A DNA stretch of 15,449 bases from JAYOFM01 sp038117225 (lineage in GTDB: Bacteria > Pseudomonadota > Alphaproteobacteria > Rhodospirillales > Casp-alpha2). Under the pieces are notes generated by a model. That model was not told the origin of the DNA. It did no database searches and saw nothing but the letters and a program-made list of their open reading frames with translations. This document shows positions 7,561-14,617 of the stretch, piece after piece (positions within the stretch are counted from its first letter, which is position 1; the number at the start of each line of letters is the position of its first letter). The translations under genes and the position numbers were made by a program. Location: NCBI GenBank assembly GCA_038117225.1, contig JAYOFM010000094.1, positions 1 through 15,449 of the forward strand, in the 5' to 3' direction.

Positions 7561-8487
7561 ATGGCTGAAAAGCAAACGAGCTGGCCACAGGTACCGCGGG
7601 CTGGCGAAGTGTTCCTCGATCACGTGGCCTGGATGGCCAATGACATGACCACGGCATCGCATGCCTTCGAACGGCTCGGCTTTCTCCTGACGCCGTATTC
7701 GGAACACGCCAATCACGACCCGGTGACCGGCCAGCGCCGCGTTCAAGGGTCCGCCAACAGGCTGGCCATGCTGGAAACCGGTTATATCGAGATCCTCACC
7801 GCCGTCGACGGTGTCGACAGCCCGGTCAGCCGGAATATCCAGGACTCGCTGGCGCGGTATGCCGGCGTGCATCTGATTGCCTTTACCGTCAATGATGCCG
7901 AAGCCGAGCGGCCGCGCCTGAGCGATGCCGGCTTCCAGTTGCAGCCGACGGTGCATCTGCGCCGTGACGTGGAAGCCGCCGATGGCGGCGATGCCGAAGT
8001 CGCCTTCACCGTGCTTCGCGCCGCCTTCGGGTCGATACCGGAAGGCCGCATCCAGATGCTCAGCCACCTGACACCGGAACACATGTGGCAGGATCGCTAT
8101 ATCACTCGCGACAACGCCGTCGCCGGCCTCGCCGAGGTTGTGCTGGCAGTTGCCGATCCGCACGTCAGCGCCACGCGGCTCGGTCGCTTCATCGACCAGG
8201 CGCCGGTCGCCGACGCGGACGGCTGGTGTCTGCCTTGCGACCGGGGTCGCCTGCGCTTCATGAACGAGGACACTCTTTCGCGCGCCTTCGCCGGCCTCGC
8301 CGCGCCGGCGATCCCGTCGACGGCTGTCATCGGTCTCGCCAGTCATGATTTGGCGACGACCCGGGAATTTTTTGAAAAGCGGGGAATCACGCCCATGATC
8401 GACGAAACGGATCGCCTGCTCGTCGGGCCCGGCGACGGCCTTGGCGCGGCCATCGAATTCACGGCCCTGGAAGCATGGCTGCCATGA
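7561..8487 (+). CDS. glyoxalase-like VOC family protein
   Basis: A 308-residue cytosolic protein of the vicinal-oxygen-chelate superfamily, glyoxalase-like type (Glyoxalase_3). Features: FLDHVAWMANDM at about 18-29 with the first metal-ligand-like His21, a GFLLTPYSEH segment, GSANRLAMLETGYIEIL and a second half beginning VIGLASHDLATTREFFEKRG. These proteins bind a divalent metal and act on vicinal oxygens (isomerases, dioxygenases, lyases, or non-enzymatic binders); the reaction here is unknown. ATG 7561 was chosen because the recognisable domain begins soon after; ATG 7543 or a start near 7456 would add unconserved residues, and no start has a strong ribosome site. Its stop overlaps the next start as ATGA (8484-8487), so it is translationally coupled to the Gfo/Idh/MocA gene and probably works on the same metabolite. 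Confidence 0.82.
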   Translation: MAEKQTSWPQVPRAGEVFLDHVAWMANDMTTASHAFERLGFLLTPYSEHANHDPVTGQRRVQGSANRLAMLETGYIEILTAVDGVDSPVSRNIQDSLARYAGVHLIAFTVNDAEAERPRLSDAGFQLQPTVHLRRDVEAADGGDAEVAFTVLRAAFGSIPEGRIQMLSHLTPEHMWQDRYITRDNAVAGLAEVVLAVADPHVSATRLGRFIDQAPVADADGWCLPCDRGRLRFMNEDTLSRAFAGLAAPAIPSTAVIGLASHDLATTREFFEKRGITPMIDETDRLLVGPGDGLGAAIEFTALEAWLP

Positions 8488-9434
8488 CCATCAGCGTCGG
8501 CATTATCGGCCTCGGCATCATGGGCATGCGCATGCGCGACATGATGATGGCGAATGGCGCGTTCAACGTGGTTCGCGGGTTCGATCCCCATCCTGAGGCC
8601 GTGAATGCCGCCGGCCTCGCCGTCGCCGGATCCGTGGAGGAATTGGTGGCGGCCGCCGATGTCGACCTGATCTACATCGCCTGCCCGCCGCTGTGGCATG
8701 CCGAGCATGCACGGCGCGCGCTCGCCGTCGCCAAACCGGTGCTGTGCGAGAAACCGTTCGGCATCGACGTCGCCGACAGCCGCCGTCTGGTCGATGAGTT
8801 CAACACCGCCGGTGTCCCCGGCGCCGTCAATTTCTCCTTCGCCGGGACGCCGTCACGACGCTGGTTAATGGAACAAATCGCCTCGGGTGCTCATGGCAGT
8901 GTTGCCGGAATCGACATCCGGCTGCATTTTTGCCAATGGCCGCGCGACTGGCAGCAGGCGGCGACGTGGCTCGGTAAGCGGGATCAGGGCGGCTACGTGC
9001 GCGAGGTGCTGTCCCACTTCATCTACCTGACACATGGCATCCTTGGGGCGACCCGCGTGGTCGAAGCGGCGCGGCTGTATCCCGATGGCCCCGACGGAGA
9101 GGCGGCGGAAAGCCACGTATCGGCAAGGCTCGACCTGGACGGTGCGCCCGTCTGCATTTCCGGCGGCTCGGGTGGCACCGGGCCGGATATCATCGAATAC
9201 ACACTGTGGGGCAGTGAGCAGTCGTTCCGGCTGACCGATTGGTACACCGCCTGGCGTTCCGACGGCGGCCCATGGCGGCGCGACTTGGAAAACATCGCCG
9301 ATCCCCGCGCCGAGGGCCGCGTTCAGCAGGCCGCCGCCATCGCCGACTGGTTCCACGGCCGCCCCAGTCCCCTGCCCGACTTCGCCTTGGCCTTCGGCGT
9401 GCAGCAGGTGATCGAGGAAATTCTCGCCGTCTAG
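8484..9434 (+). CDS. Gfo/Idh/MocA family oxidoreductase (copy 1)
   Basis: A 316-residue NAD(P)-dependent dehydrogenase of the Gfo/Idh/MocA family, which oxidises or reduces sugars, inositols and related polyols in the cytosol. The Rossmann motif GIIGLGIMG (6-14) opens the protein, the family EKP motif with catalytic-region Lys90 follows at 89-91, and REVLSHFIYL lies in the substrate domain. ATG 8484 was chosen because it forms a 4-base ATGA overlap with the VOC gene stop; ATG 8475 is an alternative that adds three residues. It is a close paralogue of the protein at 12090-13055: by eye more than half of the aligned positions agree, with long identical blocks such as PVLCEKP and REVLSHFIYL. Its stop shares the palindrome CTAG with the convergent nsrR gene. 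Substrate unknown. Confidence 0.92.
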   Translation: MTISVGIIGLGIMGMRMRDMMMANGAFNVVRGFDPHPEAVNAAGLAVAGSVEELVAAADVDLIYIACPPLWHAEHARRALAVAKPVLCEKPFGIDVADSRRLVDEFNTAGVPGAVNFSFAGTPSRRWLMEQIASGAHGSVAGIDIRLHFCQWPRDWQQAATWLGKRDQGGYVREVLSHFIYLTHGILGATRVVEAARLYPDGPDGEAAESHVSARLDLDGAPVCISGGSGGTGPDIIEYTLWGSEQSFRLTDWYTAWRSDGGPWRRDLENIADPRAEGRVQQAAAIADWFHGRPSPLPDFALAFGVQQVIEEILAV

Positions 9435-9880
9435 GCCTTTTTCGCCTCGACGCCGAGCAGTGCCGCGAGGTCGCTACTGGGTCCCAGGATATCGGCGAGA
9501 CTGTAGCCGTCGAGGACGGCCAAGAAAGCGCCCAAGGCCTCGCTGAATATTCCGGTCAGCGCACAAAGCGGCGCGATGCGACAAGTGTTACGGGCGGGAC
9601 TGAAACACTCGACGATGTCGAGGTCGCTCTCGGTCGCCCGCACGACGGCGCCGAGGTTGATGTCGGCGACTGCGCGGGCCAGCCGGATGCCGCCCTGGCG
9701 GCCTCGTACCGTGGTGATGAATCCGTGCTGACCGAGCTGATGCACCACCTTCATCAAATGATTGTCGGATATTCCGTAACGCTCGGCGATTTCCTTGATC
9801 GTCGATAGCTGACCGATGGGTTTCAGACCGAGGAACATCAACACCCGAAGGGCATAGTCGGTGTGGCGGGTAACGCGCAT
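9431..9880 (-). CDS. nsrR: NsrR-type Rrf2 family NO-responsive repressor
   Basis: A 149-residue Rrf2-family transcription factor. The N-terminus is the winged-helix DNA-binding domain (TDYALRVLMFL, then SDNHLMKVVHQL and the wing TVRGRQGGIRLA). Cys92, Cys100 and Cys106 form CX7CX5C, the iron-sulfur ligand pattern of NsrR; the cluster is nitrosylated by NO, which releases DNA. RirA has a different Cys layout and IscR lacks this exact spacing, so NsrR is preferred. GGAG lies 7 bases before ATG 9880. It is divergent from the globin-DUF1971 genes, and the shared 107-bp gap carries two NsrR-like boxes, so it probably represses those genes and perhaps itself. It overlaps the convergent oxidoreductase gene by the four bases CTAG. 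Confidence 0.9.
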   Translation of the reverse strand: MRVTRHTDYALRVLMFLGLKPIGQLSTIKEIAERYGISDNHLMKVVHQLGQHGFITTVRGRQGGIRLARAVADINLGAVVRATESDLDIVECFSPARNTCRIAPLCALTGIFSEALGAFLAVLDGYSLADILGPSSDLAALLGVEAKKA

Positions 9881-9900
9881 CGGCTGTCTCCGTGGCTTAT

Positions 9901-9923
9901 AAGATGTATTTTATATATTGCTT
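9901..9923. promoter_or_regulatory. NsrR operator-like site 1
   Basis: The left half AAGATGTATTT (9901-9911) is a perfect NsrR half-site, followed by a 1-base spacer and ATATATTGCTT (9913-9923), which fits the inverted half at 7 of 11 positions. It overlaps the candidate -35 of the globin promoter and lies just upstream of nsrR. Confidence 0.75.
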
Positions 9924-9946
9924 TTATAAATGGCTGACAATATAAA
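9918..9946 (+). promoter_or_regulatory. sigma70-type promoter of the globin operon
   Basis: TTGCTT (9918-9923), a 17-base spacer and TATAAA (9941-9946) form the best promoter in the window, about 40 bases ahead of the globin start. NsrR-like sites overlap both the -35 and the -10 with the start point, as expected for direct repression. Confidence 0.65.
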
Positions 9947-9967
9947 CATGCACAAGAAATACATTTT
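9945..9967. promoter_or_regulatory. NsrR operator-like site 2
   Basis: AACATGCACAA (9945-9955), one spacer base and AAATACATTTT (9957-9967). The right half fits the NsrR half-site AAATRCATCTT at 10 of 11 positions and the left half at 7 of 11. Its centre is 44 bases from that of site 1, about four helical turns. It covers the end of the -10 and the likely transcription start of the globin operon. Confidence 0.7.
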
Positions 9968-9987
9968 ATGTAGATGAGAACTTCGCC

Positions 9988-10374
9988 ATGGAACACACTG
10001 TCACGGAGGCCACGATTGAGCGATTGGTTCGCGCCTTCTATGCCCGAGTTCGCGATGACGATGTATTGGGACCGATTTTCGCGGCCGCAATCCCCGGCGA
10101 CTGGGAACCGCATCTACAAACCATGATGGCGTTCTGGTCGTCCGTGATGTTGAAAACCGGCCGTTTCAAGGGGGCCCCCGTGCAAAAACACATGGCGCTG
10201 CGGGCGCTGCGGGCCGAGCACTTCGCGCACTGGCTGGCGTTGTTCCGCGCCACCGCCCACGAAATCTGTCCCGGCGCGGCCGCCGAAGACTTTATCGCCA
10301 AGGCGGAGAACATCGCCGACAGCCTGCGACGGGCGATCTCGCCGCCGCAGATGCAACCGGCGACCCGGCCATGA
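9988..10374 (+). CDS. group III truncated haemoglobin
   Basis: A 128-residue truncated globin of group III (Campylobacter Ctb-like), a cytosolic haem protein that binds O2 and NO and is linked to NO tolerance. Typical features are FYARVRDDDVLGPIF near the N-terminus with a likely B10 Tyr18, DWEPHLQTMMAFWSS with a likely distal E7 His42, KHMALRALRAEHFAHW with a likely proximal His68, and Trp82 as the probable G8 residue. The length is normal for the group. The promoter upstream is covered by two NsrR-like boxes, and nsrR is divergent. The stop overlaps the DUF1971 start by four bases (ATGA, 10371-10374), so the two are translationally coupled. Haem-ligand numbering is by eye. Confidence 0.92.
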   Translation: MEHTVTEATIERLVRAFYARVRDDDVLGPIFAAAIPGDWEPHLQTMMAFWSSVMLKTGRFKGAPVQKHMALRALRAEHFAHWLALFRATAHEICPGAAAEDFIAKAENIADSLRRAISPPQMQPATRP

Positions 10375-10685
10375 ACACGACGACCACCACCACACCACCC
10401 GTGCCCTACAACACGACCCAACTGTTCACCGAAACCACCGTGCCCAACGCCCTGTTGAGTGAACACGCGACCAAGGCCGGCGTGTGGGGCGTCATTCGGG
10501 TCGACAGTGGGCGGCTGGAATTTCACCTTCCGACCGAGGGCCGTGCCGAAATTCTGACTTCTGACAACCCCGGACTGATCGAACCCGAGCAGACGCATAG
10601 CGTCACACCCCTGGGCAAGGTCGCCTTTCGCGTCGAATTCTACCGCCAGCCGCCGTTTCCGACCTCGGACGCGGACCAAAATTGA
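10371..10685 (+). CDS. DUF1971 (YeaR/TehB-like cupin) protein
   Basis: A 104-residue small cupin-fold protein of the DUF1971 family. Hallmarks are FTETTVPNALLSEHATKAGVWGVIRV, a GRLEFHL strand, and LIEPEQTHSVTPLGKVAFRVEFYR, with a cupin-like His in EPEQTH. Escherichia coli YeaR is a member whose gene responds to nitrate and NO and belongs to the NsrR regulon, which fits this neighbourhood. It is coupled to the globin gene by a 4-base ATGA overlap. Its molecular activity is unknown; a role in handling NO or nitrite products is likely from context only. The Thr-rich N-terminus (TTTTTT) is low-complexity. Its TGA stop (10683-10685) lies inside the FNR-like box that serves the next gene. Confidence 0.88.
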   Translation: MNTTTTTTPPVPYNTTQLFTETTVPNALLSEHATKAGVWGVIRVDSGRLEFHLPTEGRAEILTSDNPGLIEPEQTHSVTPLGKVAFRVEFYRQPPFPTSDADQN

Positions 10686-10723
10686 TCGAGGTCATTCTCG
10701 GCCGATAACCCGCCGGCTAGAGT
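10682..10723 (+). promoter_or_regulatory. FNR-type class II promoter of the bacteriohemerythrin gene
   Basis: TTGATCGAGGTCAT (10682-10695) fits TTGAT-N4-ATCAA at 8 of 10 positions and is followed after exactly 22 bases by TAGAGT (10718-10723), a 4-of-6 -10 hexamer. Box type and spacing are the same as ahead of the hemerythrin gene at 7414. The first half-site contains the stop codon of the DUF1971 gene. Confidence 0.65.
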
Positions 10724-10763
10724 GCCCGAACGACCAGAATAAGAGCCAGGTTGGGAGCAAGCC

Positions 10764-11171
10764 ATGGACCTGATCCCCTGGACCGAGGAATACCTGACCG
10801 GTCTGGACGAAATCGATAACGATCACCGCATGCTGTTCGCGCTGGTCAATGACCTCAATACCCGCATCACCAGCGGCGATCGCGGCGCCATCGGCATCAC
10901 GTTGAAAAGCCTCGCCGACTACGTCGATTATCATTTCGCGCGCGAGGAACTGGCCATGGAATCAGCGGGTTATCCGGATCTGGTCGCCCACATCAAGCGT
11001 CATCGGGACCTGGCCGCGACCGTCCGTTCGCTCGGCGTCATGCACGAGGAAGACCCGGCGGCGCTCGACGGCGACGATGTGCTGAATTTCCTCGGCGATT
11101 GGCTGACCGGGCACATCATGAACAGTGACATGGATTACGTACCGTTCGTCAAACGCCACCAGGCGGGTTGA
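10764..11171 (+). CDS. bacteriohemerythrin
   Basis: A 135-residue single-domain bacteriohemerythrin, an O2-binding di-iron protein of the cytosol. All seven canonical ligands can be placed: His21 (DNDHRMLF), His57 and Glu61 (DYHFAREE), His76 and His80 (AHIKRH), His117 (TGHIMNSD) and Asp122 (SDMDYV). The N-terminal PWTEEYLTGLDEIDNDH block is typical. A TTGGGAG stretch about 9 bases before ATG 10764 serves as the ribosome site. It has its own FNR-like promoter and lies downstream of the NsrR-controlled pair, with which it may be partly co-transcribed. Likely roles are O2 storage or delivery, or NO binding, under microoxic conditions. It ends 18 bases from the convergent phosphoesterase gene. 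Confidence 0.95.
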   Translation: MDLIPWTEEYLTGLDEIDNDHRMLFALVNDLNTRITSGDRGAIGITLKSLADYVDYHFAREELAMESAGYPDLVAHIKRHRDLAATVRSLGVMHEEDPAALDGDDVLNFLGDWLTGHIMNSDMDYVPFVKRHQAG

Positions 11172-11189
11172 GCCCACCGCGCCGCGATC

Positions 11190-11987
11190 TCAATTGTCGG
11201 CGATGTCAATGACCGCGTCGGCCTGTTCGTAGCTGATATCGTGAATGGCGACGCCGTCGTCCTCGATGAACGCCACCGCGTAAGCCGGCAATTCGCGGCT
11301 CGGCACCACCCGATCGGCGTCGAACAGCGGCGCCGCCTGCTGCGCCGTGGCGTTGACGGTGGAATAGGCGATGCCCTGCCAACTGCCGTGGAACGCCCGG
11401 TGCAGATGGCCGAAGAACAGGTGGCGCACGTTGCGGAACCCCTTCAGCGTCATCGCCAGATCCTTGCCATTGCGCAGCATCACCGCGTCCAGCGCGCGGA
11501 TATGGCAACGCATGGGTGCATGGTGCATGAACAGATAGATATCCGTCGATGCCGGCGTTTCCGCCAGCCGGTCACGCAGCCAGCGCAGCCGCGTTTCGCA
11601 AAACGCGCCGCCCTCGCTGCCATCGACCTTGCTGTCGAGGACGATGAAGCGGCCGGCCTCGGTCTCCCGTGTGTACTGAAAGAACACGTCATCGAGACGG
11701 GGAACCTCCGGGAACGCGTCGGCGAAGGGTTGGCGCTCGTCGTGATTACCGATCAGCACGTGCCACGGCATGGCCAGCCGTTCGAACTGCCGCCGCGCCA
11801 AGGCATAGGCTTCCGGCTCGCCCCAATGGGCGATGTCGCCGGTGATCATGCACAGCGCCGCATCCGCCTGGGTTTCATTGATGTGATCGATGGCGCGCGC
11901 CAGCCGCCCGGCCACGTTCACGTCATACAACGAGCCGGTGGCGGTCTGGTGCGGATCGGTCAGGTGAATGAATTTCATGACCGACAT
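11190..11987 (-). CDS. class III cyclic-nucleotide/glycerol phosphodiesterase-like metallophosphoesterase
   Basis: A 265-residue calcineurin-type metallophosphoesterase of the CpdA/GpdQ class. Di-metal ligands are all present: Asp11 and His13 in LTDPHQ, Asp51 in TGDIAHWG, GNHD at 80-83, His155 in FMHHAP, and GHLH at 193-196. Length, the FMHHAP block and the FGHLHRAF ending resemble GpdQ, which cleaves glycerophosphodiesters; CpdA cleaves cyclic AMP. No signal peptide, so cytosolic. The reading frame stays open far upstream through the antisense of the next gene, but the recognisable domain begins at MSVMKFIHLTD, so ATG 11987 (or 11978) is the real start. It is divergent from a Gfo/Idh/MocA and GlpD-like pair, which hints at phosphodiester breakdown feeding a dehydrogenase. 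Substrate is unproven. Confidence 0.9.
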   Translation of the reverse strand: MSVMKFIHLTDPHQTATGSLYDVNVAGRLARAIDHINETQADAALCMITGDIAHWGEPEAYALARRQFERLAMPWHVLIGNHDERQPFADAFPEVPRLDDVFFQYTRETEAGRFIVLDSKVDGSEGGAFCETRLRWLRDRLAETPASTDIYLFMHHAPMRCHIRALDAVMLRNGKDLAMTLKGFRNVRHLFFGHLHRAFHGSWQGIAYSTVNATAQQAAPLFDADRVVPSRELPAYAVAFIEDDGVAIHDISYEQADAVIDIADN

Positions 11988-12023
11988 TTGTAGCGCCCCC
12001 GGGCGGCGGCGACAATCGGCGCG

Positions 12024-12037
12024 GCTTGACGTCAAGC
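12024..12037. promoter_or_regulatory. 14-bp perfect palindrome between divergent genes
   Basis: GCTTGACGTCAAGC is a perfect palindrome in the 102-bp gap between the phosphoesterase (-) and oxidoreductase (+) starts. A dimeric regulator controlling both genes is a reasonable guess. A GATAAT hexamer at 12064-12069 could be a -10 for the plus-strand genes, but no good -35 accompanies it. Confidence 0.45.
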
Positions 12038-12089
12038 GGCGCTGGCGGTGACACTCGCCCTCGGATAATCCCGGTACGGAAATACCCTC

Positions 12090-13055
12090 ATGCCCATCGA
12101 CGTCGGCATCATCGGCTGCGGCATCATGGCCCGGCGCACGTCGGCGCTGATGGCCGATCACGGCGGCTTCCATATTAGGCGCGGTTTCGATCCCGACCCG
12201 GCCGCCGTGGCGGACGCCGGTCTGCAACCGGCGGAAAGCGCCGATGCCCTGGTCGCGGCGCCCGACGTGGACATGGTCTACATCGCCTGCCCGCCGCGCC
12301 ATCACGCCGAACACGCCCGCCGCGCGCTCGCCGCCGGTAAACCGGTGCTGTGCGAGAAACCGTTGGGTGTCGACGTCGACGACAGCCGCCAACTGGTCGA
12401 CGAATTCGACGCCGCCGGTATCGCCAACGCGGTCAATTTCTCCTTCGCCGGCAGCCCGGGCCGGGCCTGGCTTGCCGAACGTCTGGCCACCGGCGAGGCC
12501 GGCACCATCGACGCCGTCGACATCCGCATCCACTACACCCGATGGCCGGAAGACTGGCAGGAAGCGGCGACCTGGGTCGCCGGCCGCGCCCAGGGCGGCT
12601 TCGTGCGCGAGGTGCTGTCGCACTTCATCTACCTGCTGACCGACATCATGGGACCGGCCACTGTGACATGGTCGAAACTTCGCCATGCCACCGGCACGGC
12701 GCCGGACCTGGCCGAGACCCATGCCTGGGCCGAACTCGACTGCGGCGGCGTCCCGGTCTCCTTCGCCGGCGGCACCGGCGGCAGCGGCCCCGATATCGGC
12801 ACCGTCACCGTGTGGGGCGAAGATGCCTCCTACCGCCTGAAAAACTGGCACACCCCCTGGCAAAGCGTCGGCGGCGCCCCGTGGACCCGCGCCCTCCCCG
12901 AAATCGACGACATGCGCACCGAGGCCCGCCGCCGCCAAATCGCCGCCACCGCCGACTGGTACCACGGCCGCCCGCATCCCCTGCCCGACTTCCGCCACGC
13001 CCTGGCGGTGCAGGAAATCATCGAGTGCATACTCCAACGGAAAGAACGGCCATGA
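12090..13055 (+). CDS. Gfo/Idh/MocA family oxidoreductase (copy 2)
   Basis: A 321-residue NAD(P)-dependent oxidoreductase paralogous to copy 1 (8484-9434). The nucleotide-binding motif is GIIGCGIMA (6-14), with Ala for the last Gly of copy 1; the EKP motif is at exactly the same residues, 89-91, and FVREVLSHFIYL follows in the substrate domain. Shared blocks include YIACPP, HAEHARRAL, AVNFSFAG and ATW, so the active sites are probably similar and the substrates related. The gene has higher GC and more extreme third-position bias than copy 1. ATG 12090 is preceded only by a weak GGAAA. The stop overlaps the next start as ATGA (13052-13055), coupling it to the GlpD-like gene; the pair probably performs successive oxidations. 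A long antisense frame covers it but is a GC artefact. Confidence 0.92.
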   Translation: MPIDVGIIGCGIMARRTSALMADHGGFHIRRGFDPDPAAVADAGLQPAESADALVAAPDVDMVYIACPPRHHAEHARRALAAGKPVLCEKPLGVDVDDSRQLVDEFDAAGIANAVNFSFAGSPGRAWLAERLATGEAGTIDAVDIRIHYTRWPEDWQEAATWVAGRAQGGFVREVLSHFIYLLTDIMGPATVTWSKLRHATGTAPDLAETHAWAELDCGGVPVSFAGGTGGSGPDIGTVTVWGEDASYRLKNWHTPWQSVGGAPWTRALPEIDDMRTEARRRQIAATADWYHGRPHPLPDFRHALAVQEIIECILQRKERP

Positions 13056-14617
13056 CCGATGCACCATCCCTGACGAACCTCGCCGACCGCCACTTCGACG
13101 CCGTCGTCGTCGGCGCCGGGGTCAATGGGGTGTCGTCGGCGGTGCATCTGGCGGCGGCGGGGTATTCGGTGCTGCTGGTGGAAAAAGGGGACTTCGGCTC
13201 GGGGTCGTCGTCGCGCTCGTCGCGGTTGTTGCATTGCGGGCTGCGATATCTGGCGCCGGGCGGGTCCATGTGGGATTTCGCGCTGCATCCCAAGCGGCTG
13301 GCGACGGCCTTGCGCATGGCCAAGAAGGCGATGGACTGCCGCGCCCAGTTCGCCCATGAGACACCGGAACGGGTGCGCGATTTCACCTTCTATTTTCCGG
13401 TCATGGACGGCCTGCCCTACGCGCCGTGGCAGATCGGCCTGGGGTTGAAGGCGTTGGAAGTGTTGGGCCCGGCGTCACCGCCGCTGGAGGCCCGCCGAGT
13501 CCCGCTGGCCGAGGCGCGGACGGCGCCGCTGATCGGCCGCGCGCGGGATTTCGACAGCATGAAGGCGGTGTATTCGCTGCGCGAGTACCAGTTCGAGTGG
13601 CCCGAACGCATCGTCGCCGACGAGGTCTTCGAGGCCGCGCGCCTGGGCGCCGAGGTGCGCAACTATACGGCCGTGGTCGGCTGGGACCGCGCCGGCGAGA
13701 GCAGCCCGTGGCGGCTCGATCTGAAGAACACCCTGGCCGACGGCGATGCGGTCTCGGTCACCGCCGACGTGGTGCTCAACATGGGCGGCATTTGGACCGA
13801 CCGGGTCAATGATCTCGCCGCCACCGCCACGGCCGGGCGCCGCATCACCGGCACAAAGGGGGCGCACATCGTCGTGCAACTGCCGCCCGATTGCGCCAAC
13901 GCCGGCATCGTCACCCTGCACCGGGAGCATGAGCCGTTCTACTGCGTGCCGTGGCGCGGCATGCATTACTTCGGCCCGACGGAAACCATGTATGACGGCG
14001 ATGTCGATGACGTGCGCACCACCGAGGCCGACGTGGAATGGCTGCTCGGCGAGGCCAATCATCTGCTGCCCGGCGTCGACCTCAAGCGCCAGGACGTCAT
14101 ATACACTTGGTCCGGTGTCAGGCCGTTGACCTATGACCCGGCGCAGCCCCGGGGGGCACGGGCGCGGCTACTGCATGATCTGTCGGCTGAGGGCATGCCC
14201 GGCGTCTACGCCATGACCGCGGGGCCGATCATGACCCACCGCACCGCCGGCGCCGAGGTGCTGGCTGCGGTCGCCGGGCGGCTCGGATCGCGTGGCCCGT
14301 CGAAGCCGATCGACTGGTCGGCGCGGCGCTTCCCGGAAAACACCAACGCGCCGCCGCTGTCGACGGACGATCCGGACATCCGGCTGTCGGACCTCGTCCA
14401 CGTGGCGGAAACGGAACGGGTGACCAGCCTGATCGACCTGCTGGCGCGGCGCACCGGCATCGGCTGGAACCGAGGCCAGGGCCGCGCCGAGGCGCGCAAG
14501 GCCGCCGAAACGGTCGCCGAAACCCTGCACTGGGACGCCACCCGTATCGATGCCGAGGTGGCGGCCTACGAAGCCTACCTGGAACGCCACCACACCGGGC
14601 CGTTTCCCGAGGCCTAG
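13052..14617 (+). CDS. GlpD-like FAD-dependent glycerol-3-phosphate dehydrogenase family protein
   Basis: A 521-residue flavoprotein of the GlpD/DAO superfamily, which oxidises sn-glycerol 3-phosphate or a similar alcohol and passes electrons to the quinone pool at the inner membrane. The FAD-binding motif VVVGAGVNG is at 18-26, followed by VEKGDFGSGSSSRSSRLLHCGLRYL, the GlpD signature region; GlpD normally has HGGLRYL, so the first Gly is Cys here. The C-terminal GlpD-type domain is present (LARRTGIGW, then AETVAETLHWD and a final helix). Length is close to Escherichia coli GlpD. It is coupled to oxidoreductase copy 2 by a 4-base overlap, unlike glp operons, and no glycerol kinase or GlpR is nearby, so the substrate may not be glycerol 3-phosphate. 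Its stop shares CTAG with the convergent dioxygenase gene. Confidence 0.88.
   Translation: MTDAPSLTNLADRHFDAVVVGAGVNGVSSAVHLAAAGYSVLLVEKGDFGSGSSSRSSRLLHCGLRYLAPGGSMWDFALHPKRLATALRMAKKAMDCRAQFAHETPERVRDFTFYFPVMDGLPYAPWQIGLGLKALEVLGPASPPLEARRVPLAEARTAPLIGRARDFDSMKAVYSLREYQFEWPERIVADEVFEAARLGAEVRNYTAVVGWDRAGESSPWRLDLKNTLADGDAVSVTADVVLNMGGIWTDRVNDLAATATAGRRITGTKGAHIVVQLPPDCANAGIVTLHREHEPFYCVPWRGMHYFGPTETMYDGDVDDVRTTEADVEWLLGEANHLLPGVDLKRQDVIYTWSGVRPLTYDPAQPRGARARLLHDLSAEGMPGVYAMTAGPIMTHRTAGAEVLAAVAGRLGSRGPSKPIDWSARRFPENTNAPPLSTDDPDIRLSDLVHVAETERVTSLIDLLARRTGIGWNRGQGRAEARKAAETVAETLHWDATRIDAEVAAYEAYLERHHTGPFPEA

Noticed and set aside
7540..8346. A 268-residue minus-strand frame opposite the VOC gene
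   Set aside because: Low-complexity shadow of a recognised protein on the plus strand.
11190..13067. A 625-residue minus-strand open frame spanning the phosphoesterase and the antisense of oxidoreductase copy 2
   Set aside because: Only the last 265 residues match a family. The rest is antisense to a well-supported gene and is Gly/Ala/Val-rich, as expected from GC-rich antisense frames.
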